Shown: positions 40,870 to 49,755 of the stretch, one piece after another
Position numbering within the stretch: position 1 is the stretch's first letter
Layout: each line of letters begins with the position of its first letter
From: Pseudomonadota bacterium
GTDB lineage: Bacteria > Myxococcota_A > Bradymonadia > Bradymonadales > GCA-2716585
Direction: 5' to 3'
Length of the DNA stretch: 59,101 bases
Assembly (NCBI GenBank): GCA_005804885.1
Contig: SYOX01000180.1
Span: 1 to 59,101, forward strand
Program-made: the position numbers and the translations under genes
Notes under the pieces: generated by a model
Databases searched by the model: none
The model's input: the letters and a program-made list of their open reading frames with translations, nothing else
What the model was told of the DNA's origin: nothing

Positions 40870-42156
40870 ATGAGCGATCCGGTGTTGTGGGAGCTGGTCT
40901 GCGTGCGGTGCGCCGCGCGCTACCCCGGTCTGGAGGTGCGCACGCTGTGCGGCTGCGGCGGGACGCTGGACGTCGTGCACGCGCTGGAGCGGCTCAAGGG
41001 CGTGGTCACGGCGCAGACCTTCGACGATCGGCTCGGGGCGCGGCAGGGGGTGTACCGGTCGGGGGTGTGGCGCTTCCGGGAGCTGATCCTGCCCCTGGAT
41101 GACGCCTCGATCGTGACGAAGCCGGAGGGCAACACGAACCTCTACGAGGCGCCCAGGGTGGCCAGCTACGTCGGGCTGGACGCCTTGTGGCTCAAGCACG
41201 AGGGGGAGAACCCGACGGGGTCCTTCAAGGATCGGGGGATGACGTGCGGGATCAGCATGGCGCGGCGGCTTGGGATGGAGAGGGTGGCGGTGGCCTCGAC
41301 GGGCAACACGTCGGCCTCGGCGGCCTCCTACGCGGCGCAGGCGGGGATGGAGGCGATCGTCTTCGTGCCCGAGGGCAAGATCGCCTACGGGAAGTTGAGC
41401 CAGGCGCTGGCCTACGGCGCCAGGACCTTGCAGATCGACGGGGACTTCGACGCCGCGATGGCGCTGGTGCAGCAGATCTGCGCGGCCGAGGGGATCTACC
41501 TGCTCAACTCGATCAACCCCTTCCGGATCGAGGGTCAGAAGGCGATAGGCTTCGAGGTTTTGCAGGACATGGGCTGGCAGGTGCCGGACTGGATCGTGTT
41601 GCCGGGTGGGAACCTGGGCAACAACGCGGCCCTTTCGAAGGGGATGGGGGAGCTGCTGGAGCTGGGGATCATCGACCGGCTGCCGCGCATCGCGGTGGTG
41701 CAGGCCGCGGGGGCCAACCCGCTCTATCGGGCGTGGGTGTCGGGCGAGCCGATGTCGCCGGTCAAGGCCGAGACGCTGGCGACGGCGATCAAGATCGGGG
41801 ATCCGGTGTCCTTCGACAAGAGCATGAGGGGGTTGAGGGCGTGCGGGGGGGTGGTGTGCGAGGTCAGCGATCAGGCGATCATGGACGCCAAGGCGCAAGT
41901 GGACGCGTCGGGGATCGGAGCTGAGCCGGCCTCGTGCGCGACGGTGGCGGGGATCCGCCAGCTGGTTCAGGCCGGCGTGATCCCGGCGGAGGCGCGGGTG
42001 TGCGGCGTGTTGACGGGGCACCTGCTCAAGGATCCAGACACGGTGGTGTCGTACCACCGCGGGTCGCTGGATGGGATCGCCTCGACGTGGGCCAACGCGC
42101 CCATCTCGGTGGGATCGGGGATCGAGTCGGCGCTCTTGGGGATGAGGAGGGGGTAG
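40870..42156 (+). CDS. thrC: Threonine synthase
   Basis: 428 residues with GGAGG before the ATG. It belongs to the class with an N-terminal zinc ribbon (C11-x2-C14 and C27-x-C29), as found in plant-like and archaeal forms. The PLP lysine is Lys120 in ENPTGSFKDRGM; STGNTSASAASYAAQ is the phosphate-binding region, and LPGGNLGNNAAL follows. It converts phosphohomoserine to threonine and phosphate. It completes the pathway with thrA and thrB just upstream. It ends eight bases from the end of infA on the other strand. Confidence 0.94.
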   Translation: MSDPVLWELVCVRCAARYPGLEVRTLCGCGGTLDVVHALERLKGVVTAQTFDDRLGARQGVYRSGVWRFRELILPLDDASIVTKPEGNTNLYEAPRVASYVGLDALWLKHEGENPTGSFKDRGMTCGISMARRLGMERVAVASTGNTSASAASYAAQAGMEAIVFVPEGKIAYGKLSQALAYGARTLQIDGDFDAAMALVQQICAAEGIYLLNSINPFRIEGQKAIGFEVLQDMGWQVPDWIVLPGGNLGNNAALSKGMGELLELGIIDRLPRIAVVQAAGANPLYRAWVSGEPMSPVKAETLATAIKIGDPVSFDKSMRGLRACGGVVCEVSDQAIMDAKAQVDASGIGAEPASCATVAGIRQLVQAGVIPAEARVCGVLTGHLLKDPDTVVSYHRGSLDGIASTWANAPISVGSGIESALLGMRRG

Positions 42157-42163
42157 TAGGGTG

Positions 42164-42382
42164 CTACTTGGAGCGGTAGGTGATCCGACCGCGGCTCAGA
42201 TCGTAGGGGGACAGCTCGACCGTGACGCGGTCGCCGGGCAGGATGCGGATGTAGAACTTGCGCATCTTGCCGGAGATATGAGCCAGCACCACGTGGCCGT
42301 TCTCAAGTTCGACGCGAAACATCGCGCCCTTGAGCGACTCCAGCACGGTGCCGTCTACAGTAATTCCTTCTTCTTTGGCCAC
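42164..42382 (-). CDS. infA: Translation initiation factor IF-1
   Basis: 72 residues, the standard length. [37 protein letters not shown], then [23 protein letters not shown] is the full S1-like OB fold of IF-1. It binds the ribosomal A site during initiation. It stands alone here, facing thrC. The 225 bases upstream (42383-42607) show no structure I can name. Confidence 0.97.
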   Translation of the reverse strand: MAKEEGITVDGTVLESLKGAMFRVELENGHVVLAHISGKMRKFYIRILPGDRVTVELSPYDLSRGRITYRSK

Positions 42383-42607
42383 GAATCCTCCGGTTGCAGC
42401 TTGAAGGGCGAGAGGCGGGCCTGTGCCTTGGTTCAGGCGGGGCTGCCGATCTTGCCGATCGGGGTAGTGCGGTACTCCTAAACACCGTTGATGTCAAGGC
42501 GCATGGCTTGACAAGCGGGGTGTCCTGGGCAAAAGAGCGCAGGTCGCGGATCGGCACCAGGGGGGCGATCGGCGGTTGGACTTTGAGGTCACCAGGGGGG
42601 CAGTGGC

Positions 42608-42976
42608 GTGTCGATCGAGTTTTACAGGGTGTTGCACTTCTTCGGGATCATGCTGGTCTTCATGGCGCTCGGCGGCGTGTGTCTGCACGTGATCAACGGC
42701 GGGGTCAAGGCCAGCACGGCCTTCCGCAAGGCGGCGGCGGCGACGCACGGCCTGGGGCTGGTGCTGGTGCTGGTGGCGGGCTTCGGGCTGCTGGCCAGGA
42801 CGGGCCTGTCGCTCTCGGCCAGCGCCTGGCTGTGGCCCAAGCTCTTGATCTGGTTGATTCTTGGCGGCATCACGGTGTTGATGTGGCGCAAGCCCATGGC
42901 GGGTCGGGCGCTGTGGTTCGTCGTGCCGCTGCTGGGCCTCGTGGCCGCGTGGCTGGCCGTGACCAAGCCCTTCTGA
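42608..42976 (+). CDS. Small four-helix membrane protein
   Basis: 122 residues from the GTG at 42608. Four hydrophobic helices: VLHFFGIMLVFMALGGVCLHV, GLGLVLVLVAGFGLLA, LLIWLILGGITVLMW and ALWFVVPLLGLVAAWLAV. A His in helix 1 (LHFFG) and one in VCLHVING could ligate heme, as in small b-type membrane proteins, but no sequence signature is decisive. Family not recognised; it is followed 128 bases later by an OB-fold lipoprotein. Confidence 0.65.
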   Translation: MSIEFYRVLHFFGIMLVFMALGGVCLHVINGGVKASTAFRKAAAATHGLGLVLVLVAGFGLLARTGLSLSASAWLWPKLLIWLILGGITVLMWRKPMAGRALWFVVPLLGLVAAWLAVTKPF

Positions 42977-43104
42977 GGCGTCGAGTTTGCGCCCTCGCCG
43001 TGAATGAGGCGCGGGATCGTCGTTGTTGTGTAGAGTCGTTGTTGTGTGGACGCCGCCTGCGGTGTTGCGGGCGGCAGAGCGTGAGGAAGAGCGTGAGGAA
43101 GGTC

Positions 43105-43977
43105 ATGTCGAGGCTCTGGGTGAAGGTGGCGGTGATCGCGGCGCTGGCGGCGCTGTCGATGGCGTGTCAGGAGGCGACGGTGCCGGTGCCGGCGGGCGCG
43201 GTGGATCCGTCGGGGGCCGCGGCCCAGCTGCCGGCGGAGGCGGCCGTCCAGGAGCCCATCGATCAGCTGCCGGCCTCGGGGCTGCCGGGCGTGGTCATCG
43301 AGGCGCACCACGCCGGCGGATACACCTACGTCAAGGTGCGCACGGGCAGCGGCGATCTGTGGGCGGCCACGGCGCTGGCCAAGGTCAAGGCCGGCGACAA
43401 CGTCGTCGTGCCGCGCGGCAACAAGATGGTGAACTTCCAGAGCAAGGCGCTCGGGCGCACCTTCGAGCAGATCTTCTTCGTGGATCACCTCAAGGGCGCT
43501 GAGGCCGTCAACGGCGCGCCCTCGTCGGCGCCCTCGTCGGCGCCAGCCTCGGCGCCGGCCTCGGCGACCGGGGAGGAGGCGGCGGGGGTCAACCCGCACG
43601 ACGAGAAGGCCGTCAGCCCTGGCGCGGGCGTGCCGAACCCCCAGGTCGAGGTCGATGGCCTGAGCAAGCCCGAAGGCGGCCAGACGATCGAGGAGATCTT
43701 CGCGGGGCGCGCGGCGCTCTCGGGCAAGGTGGTCAAGCTGCGCGGTCGGGTCGTCAAGGTCAACAACCAGATCATGGGTCGCAACTGGATCCACATCCAG
43801 GACGGCACGGGCCAGTCGCAGAGCGGCACCCACGATCTGACCGTGACGACGGCGGCCGAGGTCAGCGTGGGCTCAACCGCGCTGGTCGAGGGCACGCTGG
43901 TGCTCAACAAGGACTTCGGCGCCGGCTACAAGTTCGCGCTCATCATCGAGGACGCCAAGGTGACCCCTGAGCCATAG
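43105..43977 (+). CDS. OB-fold lipoprotein with two domains
   Basis: 290 residues from the ATG at 43105 (GAGGAAGG upstream). A lipoprotein signal ends at LAALSMA-C. Domain 1 (about 60-135) contains GVVIEAHHAGGYTYVKVRTG and VPRGNKMVNFQSKALGR, the pattern of the NrfJ-like/GGYTY periplasmic domain. A repeated Ala/Ser/Pro linker follows. Domain 2 (about 205-288) is an OB fold: LSGKVVKLRGRVVKVNNQIM, NWIHIQDGTG, GYKFALIIEDAKV. Proteins of this shape are common in deltaproteobacteria and perhaps bind metal or heme-related ligands; the function is not known. Confidence 0.75.
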   Translation: MSRLWVKVAVIAALAALSMACQEATVPVPAGAVDPSGAAAQLPAEAAVQEPIDQLPASGLPGVVIEAHHAGGYTYVKVRTGSGDLWAATALAKVKAGDNVVVPRGNKMVNFQSKALGRTFEQIFFVDHLKGAEAVNGAPSSAPSSAPASAPASATGEEAAGVNPHDEKAVSPGAGVPNPQVEVDGLSKPEGGQTIEEIFAGRAALSGKVVKLRGRVVKVNNQIMGRNWIHIQDGTGQSQSGTHDLTVTTAAEVSVGSTALVEGTLVLNKDFGAGYKFALIIEDAKVTPEP

Positions 43978-44037
43978 CGGTCACTCTCCAGACCCAACCG
44001 GCGGCGCGCAGCGTATAGAGGAGATGGGCGGGCGACG

Positions 44038-45750
44038 TTGTTGCCAGCACGCCGAGTCCGTGAGACGGTGTTCGTCGAGATGTTGTTGAGGGACGACGCG
44101 AGGTTGCTGGAGCGGTTTCGCCTTGGGGACGCCGAGGTGCTCGCCGCGATCTACCGTCATTACCGCGCCCAGATCGAGCGGCTCCTCAGCGGCGGCTTCG
44201 CCTTTCAATCCCAGGGGTCGCTGAGGCAGTTTCGGGGCTTTGACTCGCGCGCCGATCTCGACGACGCCGTGGCCGAGACCTTCAGAAAGGCCCTGGGGCC
44301 GACCGCCCGCAAGAACTACGATCCCCGCGCCGCCTCCTTCGAGCGCTACCTGACGACGATCGCCCGCAACCAGGCCATCGGCCATCTGCGCCGCAGCCAG
44401 CGCGAGAAGACCTGGAGCCAGACCCTGATCCAGAGCAGCTGCGTCACCCAGCTCTCCGGCGTCACCCCGGCCCCCCTCATGAGCCCCGAGGACGAAGCGC
44501 ACCTCGCCCAGGTGCGCCAGAGCCTCGCGCTCGCGCTCGACGCGCTCGCCCCCGAAGATCGGCGCCACGTCGAGCTGCTGCTGGAGGGCCGCTCCCAGCG
44601 CGAGATAGCCTCCCTGCTCGGCGTCGGCCGGGGAGAGGTGCGCCAGGACATCTACCGGCTGCGCCGTCAGGTCGAGCGCGCGCTGGAGGTCGCCGGGGTG
44701 CCGCCGACCGAGGTGCTGCGCTGGCTGGACGCGCGCGGCGGCCAGAGCCGCGCGTCGGGCTTCTCGATGGACTGGCGCTCGGGCTCATGGGTGACGGAGG
44801 GCGGCCGCGGCTCCAGGCCGCTGGAGCTGCCGGCGCGCTTTGGCTCCTACCTCCTGATCGAGAAGATCGGCGAGGGGGGCATGGCGGAGGTCTTCAAGGC
44901 CAAGAAGATCGGCGTGGAGGGCTTCGAGCGCTTCGTCGCGGTCAAGCTCATGAAGCCGGAGGTGGCCCGCCGTCAGGCCTTCGTGTCGATGTTCATCGAC
45001 GAGGCCAAGCTCGCCGCCCGGATCACCCACCGCAGCATCGGCCAGATCTTCGAACTGGGCCGCCACGAGGGGGTGTACTTCATGGCCATGGAGTACATCG
45101 AGGGGCAGGATCTCCAGGCCCTCTGGACGGCGCTGCGCCGACTCCGACGGCCCCCCAACCTCTTCATGGCCTGCTACATCGCCGCGGAGATCGCCGAGGC
45201 CCTCGACTACGCCCACAGCCGCTTCGATGTCGCAGGCCGCCCCCTGTCGGTCGTCCACCAGGACGTCTCGCCGCGCAATGTCCTCATCGGCGCCAAGGGG
45301 GAGGTCAAGGTGATCGACTTCGGGCTGGCCAAGGCGGCGATCCAGTCGTCGAGCAGCCCGCAAGCGGGCCTCCGGCGCGGGACGCTGCGGACCATGTCGC
45401 CCGAGCAGCTGCGCGGCCAGGACGTCGACGGGCGCAGCGACATCTTCAGCCTCGGGGTGCTGCTCTACGAGCTCTTGACCCTGGAGCGCCTCTTCACCGG
45501 CCAGGGAGACACCGAGTCGCTGCTGGCCGAGCGCGCCGAGGTGCTCCCGCCGAGCGTGACGCACCCTGAGATCTCGCCCGAGATCGACGCGATCGTCCTG
45601 CGCGCCCTCGCCCCCGATCCCGCCGATCGCTACCAGGAGGCCGGCGCGCTGGCCGACGCCCTGCGACAGCTCGCCCGCGCCCACGAGGTCCACTTCGGCG
45701 CCAAGGAGCTCGCCGCTGAAGTCCTCAACCTCTCGACCTCCTCTTTCTAG
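44038..45750 (+). CDS. ECF sigma factor fused to Ser/Thr protein kinase
   Basis: 570 residues in one unbroken frame. The start is uncertain: TTG 44038, GTG 44068 or ATG 44080; numbering uses 44038. Residues 20-125 are sigma-2 (DDAVAETFRKAL; FERYLTTIARNQAIGHLRRS); residues 158-218 are sigma-4 (ALDALAPEDRRHVELLL; SQREIASLLGVGRGEVRQDI). After a 45-residue linker, residues 268-550 are a Hanks-type kinase: IGEGGMAEVF, Lys303 in VAVK, Glu322, HQD at 407-409 with Asn414, DFG at 427-429, and SPEQ at 454-457. HRD reads HQD, a non-RD kinase. The kinase could phosphorylate its own sigma part and control promoter use. There is no membrane segment, so a cytoplasmic signal is expected. It would need a frame check in relatives. 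Confidence 0.88.
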   Translation: MLPARRVRETVFVEMLLRDDARLLERFRLGDAEVLAAIYRHYRAQIERLLSGGFAFQSQGSLRQFRGFDSRADLDDAVAETFRKALGPTARKNYDPRAASFERYLTTIARNQAIGHLRRSQREKTWSQTLIQSSCVTQLSGVTPAPLMSPEDEAHLAQVRQSLALALDALAPEDRRHVELLLEGRSQREIASLLGVGRGEVRQDIYRLRRQVERALEVAGVPPTEVLRWLDARGGQSRASGFSMDWRSGSWVTEGGRGSRPLELPARFGSYLLIEKIGEGGMAEVFKAKKIGVEGFERFVAVKLMKPEVARRQAFVSMFIDEAKLAARITHRSIGQIFELGRHEGVYFMAMEYIEGQDLQALWTALRRLRRPPNLFMACYIAAEIAEALDYAHSRFDVAGRPLSVVHQDVSPRNVLIGAKGEVKVIDFGLAKAAIQSSSSPQAGLRRGTLRTMSPEQLRGQDVDGRSDIFSLGVLLYELLTLERLFTGQGDTESLLAERAEVLPPSVTHPEISPEIDAIVLRALAPDPADRYQEAGALADALRQLARAHEVHFGAKELAAEVLNLSTSSF

Positions 45751-45853
45751 CAGCCCCCCCTGTCTCCTCTCCTTCGAGCGCGGCTTCGATCGGGCGAGCT
45801 GCGCCGCGCGAAGCCCTGCGCGGGCCGAAGCCGAGCGCCAGCGGGAGGCTCGC

Positions 45854-46582
45854 TCAAGGCGAGCAGGGCGGGAGGGCGTGGGTGTAGTGGTAGGTGATCT
45901 GGGCGTCGGTGTAGCGGCTGTCGCGGCCGACGGGGCAGGCGTCGCGGACGGCGAGCCAGAGGGGCCAGTGGGCAGGGACGTCGGGGGTGTCGGCGGCGCG
46001 CAGGGCGCGGTCGAAGGGTTCGAGGCAGGGGGCGTGGCAGGCGGCGCAGGGCGATGGGGCGGGGGCGGTGGGCGGCGGCGGGGCGTCGAGGTCGGGGAGG
46101 ATGAGGAGGGCGCGCAGGGCGATCCAGGGGCCGTGCTGGGGGTGGATGTTGAGGTGGCACGGGGAGAGGGCGGCGAAGCCGGCGGCGTCGGCGAGGCGCT
46201 GGAAGGGGAAGGCGGGGTCGGTGCGGTGGGCGAAGCGGATCAGGGCGGGGGTGTCGAGGGCGGCGGCGGCGTCCCGGACGGCCCGCTCGACGTAGCGGTC
46301 GAGGGGGTGGGGGTCGTCGCGCGGGGCCTGGGAGAAGGGGGCCCAGAGGCGGCGGGTGTTGCCGACGAGGAGGGCGAGCGCGCCGGGGCGCTCGGGGGCG
46401 ATCAGGCGACGGGCGGCTTCGAAGCGATCGGCGTCGAAGGGGTGGATGAGGTCGAGGCCGGCGGGCGAGAGCGCGCGGATCAGGCGATCTGCGGCGGCCT
46501 GCCAGGGGGCCGGGGCGGGGATCTCGGCGGCGCCGGGGCGGGTGATTTTTTGATCAGGGCTGAATGGATTTCTACTGGTCAT
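45854..46582 (-). CDS. MMACHC-like cobalamin-processing protein
   Basis: 242 residues from the ATG at 46582; the longer frame upstream is a shadow of the next gene. The core matches the bacterial relatives of MMACHC (CblC): ALALLVGNTRRLWAPF, DPHPLDRYVERAVRDAA, LIRFAHRTDPAFPFQRLADAAG, SPCHLNIHPQHGPWIALRA, then CAACHAPCLEPFDRAL and WLAVRDACPVG. MMACHC removes the upper ligand of cobalamin with FAD or glutathione. The Cys-rich CAACHAPC loop is a bacterial extra. The ribosome-binding site is weak. No other B12 gene is in the window. Confidence 0.75.
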   Translation of the reverse strand: MTSRNPFSPDQKITRPGAAEIPAPAPWQAAADRLIRALSPAGLDLIHPFDADRFEAARRLIAPERPGALALLVGNTRRLWAPFSQAPRDDPHPLDRYVERAVRDAAAALDTPALIRFAHRTDPAFPFQRLADAAGFAALSPCHLNIHPQHGPWIALRALLILPDLDAPPPPTAPAPSPCAACHAPCLEPFDRALRAADTPDVPAHWPLWLAVRDACPVGRDSRYTDAQITYHYTHALPPCSP

Positions 46583-46663
46583 CTGGGTGGGGTCGTGGTA
46601 GAGGTGGAGGTGTAGCCCGAGAGCACCATAAGGCTTTGATAACGTTTGGGAAAGGAGGCCGTC

Positions 46664-47431
46664 ATGGGGAGAGGAAGGTTTGTCTGGTTTGATCTGATGA
46701 GCACGGACGTGGAGGCGTCGAAGAGGTTCTACGCGTCGCTCTTCGGGTGGGAGATCAAGGGGGTGGACATGGGCGAGTTCACCTACAACATGGTGGAGGC
46801 CGGGGGCGCGGGCCTGGGGGGGATCATGCCGCTGGACGCCGCCCACGGGATGCCCTCGCACTGGATGGGGTACCTGGAGTGTGGGGACGTGGACGAGACC
46901 TCGCGGCGCGTCGAGGCGCTCGGCGGCAAGGTCTGCACGCCGGCGATGGACATCCCGAACGTGGGGCGCTTCTCGATCGTCAGCGATCCGCAGGGGGCCT
47001 TCTTCTCGCCTTTCGCTTCGAAGACCCCCGAGCAGTACGACGCGGCCCCTGAGCCTGGGCTGGGTCACGTGGGCTGGAGCGAGCTGATGACCAGCGACGA
47101 CGAGGGGGCCAAGGCCTTCTACGGAGAGCTGCTGGGCTGGTCGGCCGAGGGGATGGACATCGGCGACATGGGGGTCTACCACCTCGTGTCGCAGGGCGGG
47201 TCGGCGCAGTTCGCCGGGATCATGAAGACGCCCGCGGGGGCCAACATGCCGACGGCGTGGCTCTACTACATCAACGTCGTGGACGCCGACGCGACGGCGG
47301 CGAGGGTCGCGGATCTGGGCGGCGCGCTCATCGTGGAGCCGATGACGATCCCTGGCGGCGGCAGGATCGCCGTCTTCACGGACTCGACCGGCGCGGCCAT
47401 GGGCGTGCTGTCGCCCCCCGTCCAGATCTGA
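46664..47431 (+). CDS. Two-domain glyoxalase/bleomycin-resistance-fold protein
   Basis: 255 residues from the ATG at 46664, which has AAGGAGG five bases upstream. Two VOC domains: the first (1-125) begins GRFVWFDLMSTDVEASKRFY and includes FTYNMVEAGGAGLGGIMP; the second (from 128) has HVGWSELMTSDDEGAKAFYGELLGW and VYHLVSQGGSAQFAGIM. Such proteins act as dioxygenases, isomerases or antibiotic-binding proteins; this subfamily is annotated only in general terms. It is transcribed away from the MMACHC-like gene. Confidence 0.85.
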   Translation: MGRGRFVWFDLMSTDVEASKRFYASLFGWEIKGVDMGEFTYNMVEAGGAGLGGIMPLDAAHGMPSHWMGYLECGDVDETSRRVEALGGKVCTPAMDIPNVGRFSIVSDPQGAFFSPFASKTPEQYDAAPEPGLGHVGWSELMTSDDEGAKAFYGELLGWSAEGMDIGDMGVYHLVSQGGSAQFAGIMKTPAGANMPTAWLYYINVVDADATAARVADLGGALIVEPMTIPGGGRIAVFTDSTGAAMGVLSPPVQI

Positions 47432-47505
47432 TGACCTGATCCGTCTGGCGTCTCCTCGTCGATGGGGATAGGGTGTGTCCCTGTTCTCTGGGTCGAGGGG
47501 GCGCC

Positions 47506-47859
47506 ATGATGGACGTGGGCACGGATCGACACTTCACCTGGCTCAAGGGCGTGGTGGCCACCATCTTCGTCCTCAACGTCCTGGACGGGGTCTTGACCGT
47601 CTTCTGGGTGTCCTCGGGGCTCGCCGAGGAGGCCAACCCGCTGATGGACGAGCTGCTCCACATGAGCCCCGCCCTCTTCATGATCGGCAAGCTCTCGCTC
47701 GTCGCGCTGGGCAGCGTCCTCTTGTGGCTCAACCGCAACCAGCCTGCCGCCGTCGTCGCCATCTTCTGCCTCTTCCTCGTCTATTATTGCCTGCTGCTCT
47801 ACCACCTCGAGGCCTTCAACTTCCGAGTCCTGGACAGGCTCGTCGCGCTGCTCGCCTGA
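47506..47859 (+). CDS. DUF5658-like small membrane protein
   Basis: 117 residues from the ATG at 47506 (GAGGGGG upstream). Three membrane segments: VVATIFVLNVLDGVLTVFWV, LFMIGKLSLVALGSVLLWL and AAVVAIFCLFLVYYCLLLYH. The N-L-x-D-G-x-L-T motif in helix 1 followed by EEANPLMD is the signature of the DUF5658 group. It lies 22 bases before the PafA2-like gene and probably shares its transcript, so it may be a membrane partner of it. Confidence 0.7.
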   Translation: MMDVGTDRHFTWLKGVVATIFVLNVLDGVLTVFWVSSGLAEEANPLMDELLHMSPALFMIGKLSLVALGSVLLWLNRNQPAAVVAIFCLFLVYYCLLLYHLEAFNFRVLDRLVALLA

Positions 47860-47881
47860 CTGGCCCTGGAGGGCCCGCCGC

Positions 47882-49567
47882 ATGTTCGACCGCCTGCTGG
47901 GCCTGGAGACCGAGTACGCCATCCGCTTCTCGCCCCGCGAGGGCGCCAGACACCCCGGCAACCGCGTCGTCTACGACGCCCTGGCCCAGGCCATCCGGCG
48001 CCAGGTGGCCTCCAGCCCCGGCGAGCGCGGCGACCTCACCCAGCAGTTCTTCACCGAGAACGGCGGCGCCTTCTGCTACGAGTCGCTCCCGCAGGCCCCC
48101 GATGGCGGCCTCATCGAAGGCGCCACCCCCGAGTGCCGAGGTCCCCGGCAGCTGCTCCTGTACCAGAAGGCCAACGACGCGATCCTGGAGCGCGCCATCC
48201 CCGAGGCCGAGCTTGAGATGGCCGCCAAGGGCCACCCCGGCTCCATTGGCGTCCTGAAGAATTGCCGCGACGCCGAGGGCAATGTCTACGGCGCCCAGGA
48301 GAACTACGAGGTCGAGATCGCCCGCGGCCTCGGGCTGTGGGTCTACCGCGCGGGCCTCATCGCGCTGCTGCCCCTCGTCGCGATCTGCGCCCTGACGATG
48401 TGGGCCTCGATGGCCGCGACGCTCGTCTTCTTGATCTGGATCTTCATCGGCGCGCTCATCGCCGAGAAGGCCAACCGCAAGGGCCAGGAGGCGCGCTTCC
48501 CCGACGGCTGGATGCCCGAGGCCCTGATCGGCCAGGCCAGCTACTGGCTCTCGCTCATCATCTGGTGGCCGGTGGTCGCGCCGATGGCCCTGCTGCTGCG
48601 CGCGGTGGCCTTCAGGCGCAGTCGCCGCTGCGCCGAGGCCTTCCTGATCTCGCGCCCCGTCATCACCGGCGCCGGGACGCTCGACGCGGGCGGCCACTTC
48701 GGGCTCTCCGAGAAGGGCCCCGCGATCTGCAACCGGATGCGGATGGGGGTGGCGCCGTCGGATCGCTCGATCTTCGACACCGGCAACCTGATGAAGCCCA
48801 TGATGATGCTCTTCAGGCTGGACCTCGCCGGCTTCAAGGCGCTCTTGCGGCCTCGACAGCGCATGCAGATTGGCCTGTCGGACTCCAACGTCGCCCAGAT
48901 CGCCGAGTACCTCAAGATCGGCGCCACCACCCTCGTCGTCGACATGGCCGAGGCCGGCTTCATCGACGACGCCCCCAGGCCTCGCCGCCCCATCGAGGCC
49001 CTCCACGCGCTGGCCGCCGATCCCACCCTGCGCGCCCGCGTCGAGATCCGCGGCGCGTCGCCCATGACCGCCCTCGAGATCCAGCAATGGTACTGCGCCG
49101 CCGCCCGCCGCTGGGTCGCGCAGGCCGGCGCCCTGTCGATGGAGGGCCTGGAGCTCGTCCAGCTCTGGCAGGAGGCGCTCGACGCCCTGGCCGACGACCC
49201 CGGCCAGATGGTCGGGCGCCTGGACTGGATCACCAAGCGCTACCTCATCGAGGCCTGCGCCGAGGAGGAGCCCGTGGCCGTCCAGCGCAAGATCGCGCTG
49301 CGCTACCACGAGCTCGGCCAGGGCTACCTCGCCCGGCTGGAGGCCGCCGGGACCGCTCCGATCCTGATCGAGGCCGAGGCCATCGAGGAGGCCACCCGCC
49401 AACCCCCGGACGACACCCCCGCGCGCTGGAGGGGCCGCGTGATCCGCGATCACGCCCGAAGCGACGAGCCCATCGTCGTCTCGTGGGGCTCGGTGCGCGT
49501 CGGCGGGGTCGTGTCCGGCAAGGTCATCCAGCTCTCGGACTACAAGCCCGGCGGCTCCAAACCCTGA
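47882..49567 (+). CDS. PafA2/Dop (Pup ligase/deamidase) homologue with inserted membrane helices
   Basis: 561 residues. The glutamine-synthetase-like fold of the Dop/PafA family is clear: MFDRLLGLETEYAI with metal-binding Glu9 and Glu11, FFTENGGAFCYESL, EGATPEC, LKNCRDAEGNVYGAQENYEV at 125-144, then AFLISRPVITGAGTL at 253-267 and a conserved C-terminal half (GRLDWITKRYLI). Between residues 148 and 250, where Dop and PafA run straight on, there is an insert with hydrophobic stretches at about 155-193 and 219-243, enough for three or four membrane helices. Asp of the Dop/PafA active site (VDHAHPEY region) seems replaced by Glu67. No Pup, Mpa or proteasome gene is in the window. The start codon has only a weak GGAGGG upstream. 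Confidence 0.85.
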   Translation: MFDRLLGLETEYAIRFSPREGARHPGNRVVYDALAQAIRRQVASSPGERGDLTQQFFTENGGAFCYESLPQAPDGGLIEGATPECRGPRQLLLYQKANDAILERAIPEAELEMAAKGHPGSIGVLKNCRDAEGNVYGAQENYEVEIARGLGLWVYRAGLIALLPLVAICALTMWASMAATLVFLIWIFIGALIAEKANRKGQEARFPDGWMPEALIGQASYWLSLIIWWPVVAPMALLLRAVAFRRSRRCAEAFLISRPVITGAGTLDAGGHFGLSEKGPAICNRMRMGVAPSDRSIFDTGNLMKPMMMLFRLDLAGFKALLRPRQRMQIGLSDSNVAQIAEYLKIGATTLVVDMAEAGFIDDAPRPRRPIEALHALAADPTLRARVEIRGASPMTALEIQQWYCAAARRWVAQAGALSMEGLELVQLWQEALDALADDPGQMVGRLDWITKRYLIEACAEEEPVAVQRKIALRYHELGQGYLARLEAAGTAPILIEAEAIEEATRQPPDDTPARWRGRVIRDHARSDEPIVVSWGSVRVGGVVSGKVIQLSDYKPGGSKP

Positions 49568-49597
49568 CAACACCCTGATCGTGCTGAACACGGTCGA

Positions 49598-49647
49598 CGG
49601 CGGCGTACAACAAAACTGTTGTACAACAGTTTTGTTGTACGCCGCCG
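49598..49647. terminator. 50-bp perfect palindrome between convergent genes
   Basis: Bases 49598-49622 and 49623-49647 are exact reverse complements with no spacer; the outer part is CGGCGGCG and the inner part GTACAACAAAACTGTTG. It lies between the PafA2-like gene (stop 49567) and tdh (stop side 49756), so it probably terminates both transcripts. Transcribed from either side it gives a GC stem base and a T/A-rich top, without a U tail. Confidence 0.7.
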
Positions 49648-49755
49648 CGAAGCGCGTCAGGCCAGCAGCCGGAGAGGCGATTTGGCTGTCATTACGGGCA
49701 CATCGAGGACGACAACGAGGTCAATGAGGCTTCGCGTGGGGCGGCGCGTCGGCGA

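Noticed and set aside
44690..44830. The sigma factor and kinase might be two genes joined by a missed stop.
   Set aside because: The frame is open throughout, the linker is of normal composition, and no second start with a ribosome-binding site is visible before the kinase; kept as a point to verify.
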